DNA from: RPQJ01 sp963746325
GTDB lineage: Bacteria > Pseudomonadota > Gammaproteobacteria > Steroidobacterales > Steroidobacteraceae
Reading direction: 5' to 3'
DNA length: 64,000 bases
Assembly: GCA_963746325.1 (NCBI GenBank)
Contig: CAVVBC010000025.1
Span: forward strand, 62,001-126,000
Numbering within the stretch: the first letter of the stretch is position 1; each line of letters opens with the position of its first letter. Below, piece by piece: positions 26,667-34,488 of this stretch. The notes below the pieces were generated by a model. It saw only the letters and a list, made by a program, of their open reading frames with translations. It searched no databases and had not been told where the DNA came from. Position numbers and translations under genes: made by a program.

Positions 26667-26702
26667 GCAAAGCCGCCCGACGAGGCTAGTATCGGGGCCG
26701 TT

Positions 26703-27893
26703 TCAGGCCAGCAGCCGCGCCACCGCATCGGCCACGTAGTCGACATTGGCGGCGCTGATTCCGGCCACGTTCATGCGGCCGTCGGGCGGCACGTAGACGT
26801 GGTCTTCGTCCCGCAACCGGGCGATTCCGGGCTCGGCCAACCCCAGCAACGAGAACATGCCGCGCTGGCGGGTCAGCCAGCCGAAATCGTGTGCCGGCAA
26901 CCGTGCCGACAGCCGGGATGCCAGCAAGGCCCGCAACGCCTTCATGCGCGCGACCATGGAACCTACCTCTGCTTGCCACTGCTGCCGCAGGTCCGCGTCG
27001 GCCAGCAGCCGGGCCACGATCGCAGCCCCGTGGTCGGGCGGCATCGAATACATGCGCCGGGCAAGGCGCGCCTGGTGCGTGGCGGTGGCGGCCTTCGCAG
27101 CGGCATTGGCAGTGATCACGGCCAGCGCGCCGGTGCGTTCACGGTACAGGCCGAAATTCTTCGAGCACGACACCGCGAGCAGCAGCTCGGGGACGCGCTC
27201 CGCCAGGATCCGCACGCCGACCGCATCGGTTTCGAGATCGTCGCCGAAGCCCTGGTACGCCAGGTCGACGAACGGAACGAGCCCGCGCCGCACGATCACG
27301 TCGCCGAGCGCGGCCCATTGCACTGGCACCAGGTCGGCGCCGGTCGGGTTGTGGCAGCAGGCATGCAGCAGCACCAGCGAAGCCGCGGGCAGGCGCTCGA
27401 TGTAACCGAGCATGGCGTCGAAATCCACGTCCCGGCGCGCTGCGTCCAGGTACGGGTAGCGCTCGAGCCGCAAGCCGGAACTGCCGATCAACGGCTCGTG
27501 ATTGGCCCAGGTGGGGTCGCTCACGTGCACCACCGTGGCGGGCCTCGAGACCTTGACCAGCTCCGCACCGAGACGCAACGCGCCGCAACCGCCGACGGTC
27601 TGGATCGTCGCCGTGCGATCGGCCAGTGCGGGTGCAAGTGGGCCGAGTGCCAGCGCAACGATGCGCTCGTTGAACTCGACGTTGCCGGCCGGCCCGACGT
27701 AACTCTTGCTGGTCTGCGTGCCGAGCATCCCCTGCTCCGCCGCACGCACGGCGGCGGGCACGGGCGTGTTGCCCGATTCGTCGCGATAGACGCCGACACC
27801 CAGGTCCACCTTGAGCGGTGAAGTGTCGCGGCGGAACGCGGCCGTCACGCCAAGGATCGGGTCGGGCGGCAGCGTATCGAGCGTTTCGAACAT
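26703..27893 (-). CDS. tyrB: Aromatic/aspartate aminotransferase
   Basis: A 396-residue class I aminotransferase of the AspC/TyrB family. It shows VDLGVGVYRDESGNTPV, QTVGGCGALRLGAELV, the substrate/PLP loop LHACCHNPTGADL, DLAYQGFGDD and the PLP lysine in SCSKNFGLYRERTGAL, plus a C-terminal arginine region RMNVAGIS. It is 53 bases after the fumarylacetoacetase gene and follows hppD-hmgA-fahA, so a role making 4-hydroxyphenylpyruvate from tyrosine is likely. The tyrB symbol rests on that context; sequence alone cannot exclude aspC. Confidence 0.85.
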   Translation of the reverse strand: MFETLDTLPPDPILGVTAAFRRDTSPLKVDLGVGVYRDESGNTPVPAAVRAAEQGMLGTQTSKSYVGPAGNVEFNERIVALALGPLAPALADRTATIQTVGGCGALRLGAELVKVSRPATVVHVSDPTWANHEPLIGSSGLRLERYPYLDAARRDVDFDAMLGYIERLPAASLVLLHACCHNPTGADLVPVQWAALGDVIVRRGLVPFVDLAYQGFGDDLETDAVGVRILAERVPELLLAVSCSKNFGLYRERTGALAVITANAAAKAATATHQARLARRMYSMPPDHGAAIVARLLADADLRQQWQAEVGSMVARMKALRALLASRLSARLPAHDFGWLTRQRGMFSLLGLAEPGIARLRDEDHVYVPPDGRMNVAGISAANVDYVADAVARLLA

Positions 27894-27946
27894 GGAAGCA
27901 CCTGTGCGGACGAGCCGGAGCATGATGCCCGACTCGGACGCGTGGG

Positions 27947-28948
27947 TCAGCCTTCGCTGGCCCGCGGCTTCGACTGCACGACCTGCTGGTCGATCGCGCC
28001 GAAGAGGCTCTTGCCGTCGTGGCCGAACATCTCGATGCGCACCCGGTCGCCGAAACGCAGGAACGGCGTGGTCGCCTTGCCGGCGGCGATCTGCTCGAGC
28101 GCCCGCGTTTCCGCCAGGCACGACGAGCCACTCGAGCGGTCGTAGTTGGACACGGTTCCCGAGCCGATGACGGCGCCCGCGCCGAGTCGGCGCGTCTTCA
28201 CCACGTGGGCGATCAGCTGCGCGAAATCGAAAGTCATGTCGACACCGGCATTGGGCTGGCCAAAAGGCTTGCCGTTGATGTGCACGACGAGCGGCAGGTG
28301 CACCTTGTGGTCGTGCCAGGCCAGGCCGAGCTCGTCGGGCGTGATCGCGCACGGTGAAAACGACGTGGCGGGCTTGGACTGGTAGAACCCGAATCCCTTC
28401 GCGAGTTCGGCCGGGATCAGGTTGCGCAGCGACCAGTCGTTCACGAGCATCAGCAACTTGATGTGGCTGCCCGCTTCCGCTACGCCCGTAGACATCGCTA
28501 CGTCGTCGGTGATGACGGCAAGCTCGCCTTCGAGGTCGATCCCGAAATCCTCGCTCGGCACGGCGACGTCGCCCAGCGGCGGAATGAAGTCGTCGGATCC
28601 GCCCTGGTACACGAGCGGGTCGGTCCAGAAGCTGGGCGGCATGTCGGCATTGCGCGCCTTGCGCACGAGCTCGACGTGGTTCACGTACGCGGAGCCGTCG
28701 ACCCAGTGATACGCACGCGGCAGCGGTGCCAGCGCCTGGCGCGGATCGAACGGCACGGCGCCCACCGCCTCGCCATCGGCGAGGTGGTCCGACACCTCCT
28801 GCAACAGCGGCTCCGTGCGCGACCAGTCGTCGATGGCGGCCTGCAGAGTCGTGGCGATCGAAGGCACCGGCAGGGCGATGGCGAGGTCGCGGCTCACGAC
28901 CACCAGCTGGCCGTCACGCGTACCGTTGCGCAGCGTCGCGAGCTTCAT
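27947..28948 (-). CDS. fahA: Fumarylacetoacetase-family hydrolase (tyrosine catabolism)
   Basis: A 333-residue FAH-fold enzyme with the metal-ligand motif DFGIDLEGELAVITDDVAM, LLMLVNDWSLRNLIP, and the C-terminal segment VIGSGTVSNYDRSSGSSCLAE ahead of LRFGDRVRIEMFGHDG. Length matches the short bacterial fumarylacetoacetase type. It should split fumarylacetoacetate to fumarate and acetoacetate. The ATG at 28948 overlaps the hmgA stop as ATGA, so the two are translated together. No maleylacetoacetate isomerase gene is beside it. Confidence 0.87.
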   Translation of the reverse strand: MKLATLRNGTRDGQLVVVSRDLAIALPVPSIATTLQAAIDDWSRTEPLLQEVSDHLADGEAVGAVPFDPRQALAPLPRAYHWVDGSAYVNHVELVRKARNADMPPSFWTDPLVYQGGSDDFIPPLGDVAVPSEDFGIDLEGELAVITDDVAMSTGVAEAGSHIKLLMLVNDWSLRNLIPAELAKGFGFYQSKPATSFSPCAITPDELGLAWHDHKVHLPLVVHINGKPFGQPNAGVDMTFDFAQLIAHVVKTRRLGAGAVIGSGTVSNYDRSSGSSCLAETRALEQIAAGKATTPFLRFGDRVRIEMFGHDGKSLFGAIDQQVVQSKPRASEG

Positions 28949-30075
28949 TTTCCCTTCCAGCTGTCGACGTAACCCGCCCATTCCACCGCGAGGCCGGCAT
29001 CCGTGACGTCGAGCGGATCGCGGGTGTCGATCATGACGGCGTATTCGTCGGTGGCGGGCTTGGGCTGCTCGAACATGCGCGTGAGCGCCTTCGGATGCGG
29101 GCCGTGCGTGAAGCCGGCCGGATGATAGGTGAGCATGCCGGGATGGATGTTGTCACGACTGAAGAAGTCGCCCGCATGGTAGAAGAGCACTTCGTCGTAG
29201 TCGTCGTTGTTGTGGAAGAACGGCACCTTGAGCGCCTGCGGATCGGTCTCGAACGGGCGCGGCACGAACGTGCAGACCACGAAGCGCGACGACACGAACG
29301 TCGTGTGCGCCGAGGGCGGCAGGTGGTAGCGATGACTCATCAGCGGACGGATGTCGCGCACGTTGATGCGCACCGGCGCGAGCTCGCCGTGCCAGCCGAT
29401 CGCGTCGAGCGGATTGAAGGGATACGTGATGGTCGAGACGGCGCCGCGACGCTTGACCTGGACCTGCCACGACTGCGTCGACGACTGCTGCGCCTTGAAC
29501 GGCTCGTCGATGCGCGGAGTGTCGAGCAGCGCAGGATCGAAGATGGCGTGCGGCCCGACCAGGCCCTTGTCCGGCAGCATGTAGCTGGCGTTGGTCGATT
29601 CGATCAGCAGCACGTCGACCGGAGCGGTGACTTCGAGCCGCCACATCGTGCCGCGGGGCAGCATCACGTAGTCGCCCGCGCGCACCGCCAGGTGCCCGAA
29701 ATCGCAGTACAGGTGGGCTTCGCCCGCGTGCACGAACAGCAGCTCGTCACCGTCGGCGTTGCGGGCGAGACGCGCCATGCTGCGCCCCAGGCGCCAGAAG
29801 CGCACCCGGCAGGCTGCATTGGCGAGCACTTCGCTCGCGGACCACGGGCTGGTCTCCTGCGACTCGATGAGGCGCATCAGGTCGAGCGCGCGGGGACGCA
29901 GCGGGCCCTCGAAATCGACCCAGCCCGTCGGCGGATGCCGGTGATGGAAAAAGGCGGCCGGACCGAAAAAGCCTTCCTTGCTCATCTCGCGTTCGTACGT
30001 GCCCGCCGGCAGGTCGCAGTGCGCCTGCCGCGAGGCTTCGCCTTCGACGCGCGAGACGGGGATGTAGTGTTTCAC
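28945..30075 (-). CDS. hmgA: Homogentisate 1,2-dioxygenase, short form
   Basis: A 376-residue cupin-type dioxygenase that opens the homogentisate ring. Family features are YVMLPRGTMWRLEV, the metal-ligand region FFHNNDDYDEVLFYHAGDFF and GMLTYHPAGFTHGPHPKAL (with His, Glu, His ligands), and FETDPQALKVPFFHN. It is shorter than the ~430-residue canonical HmgA, mostly at the N-terminus, so it belongs to the compact HmgA-like group. Context (hppD upstream, fahA overlapping downstream) supports the function. The upstream gap of about 157 bases holds an inverted heptamer repeat. Confidence 0.88.
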   Translation of the reverse strand: MKHYIPVSRVEGEASRQAHCDLPAGTYEREMSKEGFFGPAAFFHHRHPPTGWVDFEGPLRPRALDLMRLIESQETSPWSASEVLANAACRVRFWRLGRSMARLARNADGDELLFVHAGEAHLYCDFGHLAVRAGDYVMLPRGTMWRLEVTAPVDVLLIESTNASYMLPDKGLVGPHAIFDPALLDTPRIDEPFKAQQSSTQSWQVQVKRRGAVSTITYPFNPLDAIGWHGELAPVRINVRDIRPLMSHRYHLPPSAHTTFVSSRFVVCTFVPRPFETDPQALKVPFFHNNDDYDEVLFYHAGDFFSRDNIHPGMLTYHPAGFTHGPHPKALTRMFEQPKPATDEYAVMIDTRDPLDVTDAGLAVEWAGYVDSWKGK

Positions 30076-30092
30076 TTCGTACCTCAGCGTAA

Positions 30093-30224
30093 GAGGGGCT
30101 AGGGGCTAGGGGTTAGGGGTTAGTCGGAATCGCAGCTCCGCATCTGAACTCTTGGCGCCAACAACTGACCGATCAGATACCAGCCGCACCTCCGACTAAC
30201 CCCTAGCCCCTAGCCTCCCCTTCC
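30093..30224. repeat. Inverted pair of telomere-like heptamer repeats between hppD and hmgA
   Basis: The left arm (30093-30128) is GAGGGGCTA, GGGGCTA, GGGGTTA, GGGGTTA, GTCGGA; the right arm (30191-30224) is its reverse complement with one heptamer fewer. About 62 bases lie between. The arms could fold into a long hairpin in hppD-hmgA mRNA. A related direct array is at 59645-59672. Confidence 0.85.
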
Positions 30225-30232
30225 TGCCCTTC

Positions 30233-31279
30233 CTAAATGACGCCTCTGCGTTCCTGATCGAGTTCGATCGATTCGAACAGCGCGCGGAAGTTGCCCTCGC
30301 CAAAGCCCTCGTTGCCCTTGCGCTGGATGATCTCGAAGAAGATCGGGCCGATGACGTTGGTGGTGAAGATCTGCAGCAGGATGCCGTCTTTCGCGCTGCC
30401 GTCGATCAGGATGCCGCGCTGCGCCAGCTCGGCCAGGCTTTCCCGATGACCTTCGACGCGGGCGGGCACGCCTTCGTAGTAGGTGCCGGGCGTGTCCTGG
30501 AACGTGATGCCGTTGGCGCGCAACGCGTCGACCGTCGCATAGATGTCGGCCGTGTGCAGCGCGATGTGCTGGATGCCCTCGCCCTGGTATTCCCGCAGGT
30601 ATTCCTCGATCTGCGACTTGTCGTCCTGCGATTCGTTGATCGGGATGCGGATCTTGCCGCACGGGCTGGTCATGGCCTTGCTGAAGAGACCCGTCTTCTT
30701 GCCTTCGATGTCGAAATACCGGATCTCGCGGAAATTGAACAGCCGTTCGTAATATCCGGCCCACTTCGCCATGTTGCCGCGATGCACGTTGTGCGTGAGG
30801 TGGTCGATGACAGCGAGGCCGGTCGAGCGCAGCGAGCCGCGTTGCGCGACCGGCACGAAGTCGACGTCGTAGATCGTGTTCTCGCCGTAGCGGTCCACGA
30901 GGTAGACCTGGCTGCCGCCGATGCCCTCGATGGCAGGGATGTTCAGCTCCATCGGGCCGACCGGGTTCTGCACCGGCTTGGCGCCAAGTTCAACGGCTCG
31001 CCTGAAGGCCTTCGCTGCATCTTTCACGCGGAACGCCATGGCACACGCCGACGGACCGTGCTGCTGCGCAAAGCGCTGGCCGAAGCTGCCCGGTTCGGCG
31101 TTGATGATGAAGTTGACGTCGCCCTGCCGATGCAGGGTCACGTTCTTGCTGCGGTGCCGTGCCGTGACCGGGAAGCCCATGCGTTCGAACAGCGAACGCA
31201 GCAATTCCGGATCGGGCGCCGTGTACTCGACGAACTCGAAGCCGTCCGTCCCCATCGGGTTGTCGAAGAGATCGGCCAT
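30233..31279 (-). CDS. hppD: 4-hydroxyphenylpyruvate dioxygenase
   Basis: A 348-residue vicinal-oxygen-chelate dioxygenase of normal length. Motifs include GTDGFEFVEYTAPD, FGQRFAQQHGPSACAMAFRV, the iron-ligand regions VIDHLTHNV and GIQHIALHTADIYA, and the C-terminal LLQIFTTNVIGPIFFEIIQR, where the last Glu is the third iron ligand. It converts 4-hydroxyphenylpyruvate to homogentisate, feeding hmgA and fahA on the same strand. Confidence 0.96.
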   Translation of the reverse strand: MADLFDNPMGTDGFEFVEYTAPDPELLRSLFERMGFPVTARHRSKNVTLHRQGDVNFIINAEPGSFGQRFAQQHGPSACAMAFRVKDAAKAFRRAVELGAKPVQNPVGPMELNIPAIEGIGGSQVYLVDRYGENTIYDVDFVPVAQRGSLRSTGLAVIDHLTHNVHRGNMAKWAGYYERLFNFREIRYFDIEGKKTGLFSKAMTSPCGKIRIPINESQDDKSQIEEYLREYQGEGIQHIALHTADIYATVDALRANGITFQDTPGTYYEGVPARVEGHRESLAELAQRGILIDGSAKDGILLQIFTTNVIGPIFFEIIQRKGNEGFGEGNFRALFESIELDQERRGVI

Positions 31280-31391
31280 CGCGAGCCTCGCGCAGTTTAG
31301 TTACGGATGAAACTGTAGGCGCGCATGGTAGCGGAACGGCGTCGTGCATCCAACCGGCCCGCACCGGCGCCAGGCCGGGCGGAGCGCCAGA

Positions 31392-32195
31392 TCAACGTTC
31401 GGCGACGGCGACCGGCGTGTAGGTGTAGTGCCAGGGTTCGCGTGGCGAAGCCAGCGGCCCGATGAACTGACGGCTTGTGGCGCGAACCGCCGCGTCGAGT
31501 CGCTCGCCCCAGCCCTGCTGCAGCCAGGTCGTGTCGATGGTCCGGCTGTCCGGCCCGGCGACGATCTCGTCGCCCCGATGCACCTGGAAGTCGATCGCAC
31601 GCATCTGGCCATGGGGCGACAATCCTGGCGCGGCGACAGTCGGAGTGGGCTCGGGCACATACCCGTGCAGGAAGGCCGCCAGTGCGGCGGCTCCCGCGCC
31701 ACCACCGGCCGGGCGATCGTGAAAATGCGTGATCGCGTCCTGCAGCAGGCGGGCTGCCGCTGCCGCGACCGATTCGTTGCGGGCCCAGTTCGTGAGCTGG
31801 ACATCCAGGCTGCGCACCTGCGGGTTCACGAACAGCGTGTAGCCGGGGTTTGCCTGTTCGAACTCGGCGCGGACCCGCGCGATCTCGGCATCGAGTTCCT
31901 GCTGCTCGGGCGAGCCGGCGTAGGCGGCGATCTGCTCCTGCGACCAACTCCAGCGTTCGGCAAGCCGCTCGCCGCTGCGCAGGTAGGAGCGCAGCGCGAG
32001 CAGGCGCGGCCCGACGCCTTCGATGCGCGGCAGTACGGAGGCCACGCGAGCGTCCGTCGCTGTGGCCACTGCGGTCGCCATGCCGTCGAGCTCTTGCTCC
32101 AGACCGGCCTCATTCGCGCGTGCGACGTTCGATGCTGCGAGCGCGGCCAACAGCCAGGGCAGCAAAGTCCGCCAGGGTGTCGACGGCGAATTCAA
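31392..32195 (-). CDS. Predicted secreted M15-type peptidase (D-alanyl-D-alanine carboxypeptidase-like)
   Basis: A 267-residue protein with an N-terminal signal peptide (LLPWLLAALAASNVARA). The C-terminal half has SPHGQMRAIDFQVHRG, matching the SxHGxxxAxDF zinc-ligand motif of M15/VanY-like peptidases, and EPWHYTY near the end, matching the WH motif with the third zinc ligand. The N-terminal half is helical. Start ATG 32195 overlaps the stop of the L,D-transpeptidase, so both wall enzymes are co-translated. Cleavage of peptidoglycan side chains is inferred. Confidence 0.7.
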   Translation of the reverse strand: MNSPSTPWRTLLPWLLAALAASNVARANEAGLEQELDGMATAVATATDARVASVLPRIEGVGPRLLALRSYLRSGERLAERWSWSQEQIAAYAGSPEQQELDAEIARVRAEFEQANPGYTLFVNPQVRSLDVQLTNWARNESVAAAAARLLQDAITHFHDRPAGGGAGAAALAAFLHGYVPEPTPTVAAPGLSPHGQMRAIDFQVHRGDEIVAGPDSRTIDTTWLQQGWGERLDAAVRATSRQFIGPLASPREPWHYTYTPVAVAER

Positions 32196-33235
32196 GGCGC
32201 GCCGACCGTCGGCGCTCCATTCGCGAGCACCGTCATGTTCAGGCCAGTGTTCTGCGCCAGGATTGGCGCATCGAGCACGACCAGCGTGGTGCCAGGCACG
32301 AGCAACGGATAGACCTGCCGGGCAAAGACCTCCGGCATCCGCACGCGTCCGCCGATCACCGACGCCAGATCGGAACCGGCCGTACCCGCATATCCCGGCA
32401 TGCTGACGGCGATCCAGTTGCGCGCCGGCGCTCCTGCCACCAGGACGCTCTGGCCGCGCCCTTCGCCCTGGCCGACGATGAACGCATGTGCGCCCAGGGG
32501 CTTGAGCGGATCGCTCACGTGCAGTTTCGCCCGCCCGATCTCGACGCCGTTACGCAGCACGATCACGCGCTCATCCGCAGCACTCATGACGAGCGACACC
32601 GGCCCGGTCGGCGACTTCTCCGGCTCCCAGCGAAAATTCTCGTCCTCGCCCAGGCGCGAAGCCACGTCTGCCTGCCCGGTCACCGGATTGACCGGCGCGA
32701 CGGCTGCGGCATGCACCACTTCGACTGGCGCCGTGCGCGCGTCGACGACCACGACCGTCATGCCCATCGGCGAGACGCCGAACAGGTCCTCGGCGAAGAC
32801 CGACGGCAAGTGGACGCAGCCATGCGAGGACGGGTAGCCGGGCAAGCCACCCGCATGCAGCGCAACGCCATCCCAGGTCAGGCGCTGCGTGTACGGCATG
32901 GACGCATTGTTGTACTTGGAGGAGTGGTGGTCGCGGTCTTTTTGCAGGATCGTGAACACGCCCGTGGGCGTGCCATGGCCGGGCTTGCCGCTGCTGACCG
33001 TCGAGTAGCCGATCTCCACGCCGTTGCGGTAGACGAAAGCGAGCTGGTCGTCGAGGCTCACGATCACGACGATCGGACCTGCGGGCGCGATGCCCGGGCT
33101 CCAGACGAACTCGCCGGGCTGCAACGCCTTGGGCGGCGTCTCGGGCAGCGAGGATTCCTTGGCGCCCCAGAAAGGCAGCGCCGCAGCGATGCCCGGCAGG
33201 GCAAGCAAGGTAAGGAGGGCCAGTGTCTTGCGCAT
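32192..33235 (-). CDS. L,D-transpeptidase with duplicated YkuD domain
   Basis: A 347-residue periplasmic enzyme with signal peptide MRKTLALLTLLALPGIAAA. The first YkuD domain (about residues 40-170) has GTPTGVFTIL, LHAGGLPGYPSSHGCVHLP with the catalytic His and Cys, then FAEDLFGVSPMGMTVVVVDA. A second copy follows: LRNGVEIGRAK mirrors YRNGVEIGYST, and GGRVRMPEVFARQVYPLLVPG mirrors the catalytic segment, but GCVHLP has become GRVRMP, so the cysteine is lost. The first domain should form 3-3 cross-links or anchor proteins; the second is probably structural. It overlaps the M15-like gene. Confidence 0.85.
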   Translation of the reverse strand: MRKTLALLTLLALPGIAAALPFWGAKESSLPETPPKALQPGEFVWSPGIAPAGPIVVIVSLDDQLAFVYRNGVEIGYSTVSSGKPGHGTPTGVFTILQKDRDHHSSKYNNASMPYTQRLTWDGVALHAGGLPGYPSSHGCVHLPSVFAEDLFGVSPMGMTVVVVDARTAPVEVVHAAAVAPVNPVTGQADVASRLGEDENFRWEPEKSPTGPVSLVMSAADERVIVLRNGVEIGRAKLHVSDPLKPLGAHAFIVGQGEGRGQSVLVAGAPARNWIAVSMPGYAGTAGSDLASVIGGRVRMPEVFARQVYPLLVPGTTLVVLDAPILAQNTGLNMTVLANGAPTVGAP

Positions 33236-33257
33236 GTCGCGTCCCAGGTTCGTTGAC

Positions 33258-33287
33258 AAAAAAGAGGCCCCGCAAGCGGAGCCTCTT
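33258..33287 (-). terminator. Intrinsic terminator downstream of the BON-domain gene
   Basis: On the minus strand AGAGGCTCCGC pairs with GCGGGGCCTCT (one mismatch) over a 2-base loop, followed by a six-T run. It separates the BON gene from the L,D-transpeptidase. Confidence 0.8.
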
Positions 33288-33321
33288 CTTCAATGCGATG
33301 GCATCAAGCCAGCCGCAGCGA

Positions 33322-33855
33322 TCACTCCGGCTTGACGAACAGCGCGTCGTCGACGCGCTTGACGCCCGGGACGGCCTTGGCGACGGCAAGCGCACGGCCC
33401 TTCATCTTGTCGCTGGTCACGAAGCCGCCGAGCTGCACGATGCCGCCGCGCGCTTCGACATTGATCTGGCCTGACTTCACGTCGCTGGCGTCCACCAGTG
33501 CCGACTTGACCTTGCTCACGAGCACGGTGTCGTCGAGCTTGGTGCCCATGGACGTAGCCGGGTGCACCGCGATTTCATTGCGCACGGAAACGACGTCCTT
33601 GACGTTCTTCGCCACCTTGCCGGCTGCGTCTTTCTCGGCCTGGGTCTTGACGAAGCCGCTGAGCAGCACCACGCCCTTGTACACCTCGACATTGACGTCG
33701 CCGGACGGCACGCCCTTCTCGGCCAGCAGGCTCGCCTTGAGCGACGTGGCAATCGTGCCGTCGTCGACCAGGTTGCCAGCGGACTTTTCCGCCATGACGG
33801 GCGCGGCGAATGCCAGGGCGATGGCAGTGCAGGCGGCGAACAAGGTGTTTTTCAT
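33322..33855 (-). CDS. Periplasmic BON-domain protein, OsmY-like
   Basis: A 177-residue secreted protein: signal peptide MKNTLFAACTAIALAFAAPVMA, then two BON domains (about residues 28-95 and 105-175) with the repeated pattern I/V-x-VExxxGxVxLxGFVxT: VNVEVYKGVVLLSGFVKT and INVEARGGIVQLGGFVTS. OsmY-type proteins act in envelope stress and bind lipids. The ATG at 33855 is set by the signal peptide. It has its own terminator, suggesting a monocistronic unit. Confidence 0.85.
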   Translation of the reverse strand: MKNTLFAACTAIALAFAAPVMAEKSAGNLVDDGTIATSLKASLLAEKGVPSGDVNVEVYKGVVLLSGFVKTQAEKDAAGKVAKNVKDVVSVRNEIAVHPATSMGTKLDDTVLVSKVKSALVDASDVKSGQINVEARGGIVQLGGFVTSDKMKGRALAVAKAVPGVKRVDDALFVKPE

Positions 33856-33971
33856 GGCTCTTCTCGTGTGGGGTAAGGGAATAAGGAATTTATCAGCGAC
33901 CGGACAGCGCCTCAATCCGGAAAGCGCACCTGCAGGCCCAGGCCGGGTCGAGCCCGCAATCGGGTCTCAGA

Positions 33972-34310
33972 TCAGGCACCGCTGCAGGAACCGAAGCCGC
34001 TGCCGCCGCCACACATCTTGGTGGCCTGGCGCAGGTCCTGTCGCACGCTTTCGCCACGCCGCTGGACTTCGTCGTATTCGTCCTGCGTCATGCAGACTTC
34101 CTGTTTGAACTTCGTGCCAAGGTAGGCGACCTTGGTACAGTACAGCGTGACACCGTTGCGTTGGAACTGCTTGTATCCGGGAGGTGCGCCCGGCCGCTTG
34201 GAGGGCTCGGCTGGCGCGGGAGTGACGGCCGACACGGCAGCAACGGGCGGTGGCGCCGACGCGCAGCCGGCCAGCAAGGCGACGGCGAGGGTGAGCGGCA
34301 GAAGGCGCAT
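33972..34310 (-). CDS. Small predicted lipoprotein, 112 aa
   Basis: It starts MRLLPLTLAVALLAGCASAPPP, a clear lipoprotein signal with lipobox LAGC. A Pro/Ala spacer follows, then a compact region with three cysteines (TLYCTKVAYLGTKFKQEVC, QATKMCGG) and a Gly/Ser/Cys tail. The segment resembles small DUF-type proteins with a conserved YCxxE/K core, but I cannot name a function. It lies between tRNA-Lys and the BON gene. Confidence 0.7.
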   Translation of the reverse strand: MRLLPLTLAVALLAGCASAPPPVAAVSAVTPAPAEPSKRPGAPPGYKQFQRNGVTLYCTKVAYLGTKFKQEVCMTQDEYDEVQRRGESVRQDLRQATKMCGGGSGFGSCSGA

Positions 34311-34384
34311 GGCTGGTCCTCCGGTAAAATGGGGCGCTCCGCCAAGCATGATCAACACCCCCTGCCAGCGAGTACCCGGGATGT

Positions 34385-34459
34385 TGGTGGGCCGTGATGG
34401 GATCGAACCATCGACCTACAGATTAAAAGTCTGCAGCTCTACCGCTGAGCTAACGGCCC
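34385..34459 (-). tRNA. tRNA-Lys (anticodon UUU)
   Basis: The minus strand folds as a cloverleaf starting GGGCCGTTAGCTCAG, with anticodon stem-loop CAGACTTTTAATCTG (anticodon TTT), T-arm GGTTCGATCC and an encoded CCA end. The acceptor stem GGGCCGT pairs with ACGGCCC. Confidence 0.96.
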
Positions 34460-34488
34460 CGCTAAGGTGAGTCGGTAATGATAGCCGA

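Larger units (their letters stand above)
26420..26702 (-). other. Leader region of the rimP-nusA-infB operon
   Basis: These 283 bases hold no gene I can support. In transcription order (minus strand) they contain an extended -10 promoter candidate (26659-26666), about 130 bases of unassigned leader, then two intrinsic-terminator hairpins (26506-26527 and 26441-26471), ending about 20 bases before rimP. No tRNA (such as metY in E. coli) is present. The arrangement would produce a short RNA unless polymerase reads through. Confidence 0.6.

Noticed and set aside
24137..26689. An 850-codon open frame on the plus strand, opposite nusA and rimP
   Set aside because: It mirrors a real gene on the other strand. 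GC-rich codon use leaves long antisense frames open; the product is Arg/Val/His-rich with no recognisable motif.
30093..30224. CRISPR array or chromosome telomere
   Set aside because: Units are 7 bases without spacers, and the arrays are internal and intergenic in a continuous gene order.
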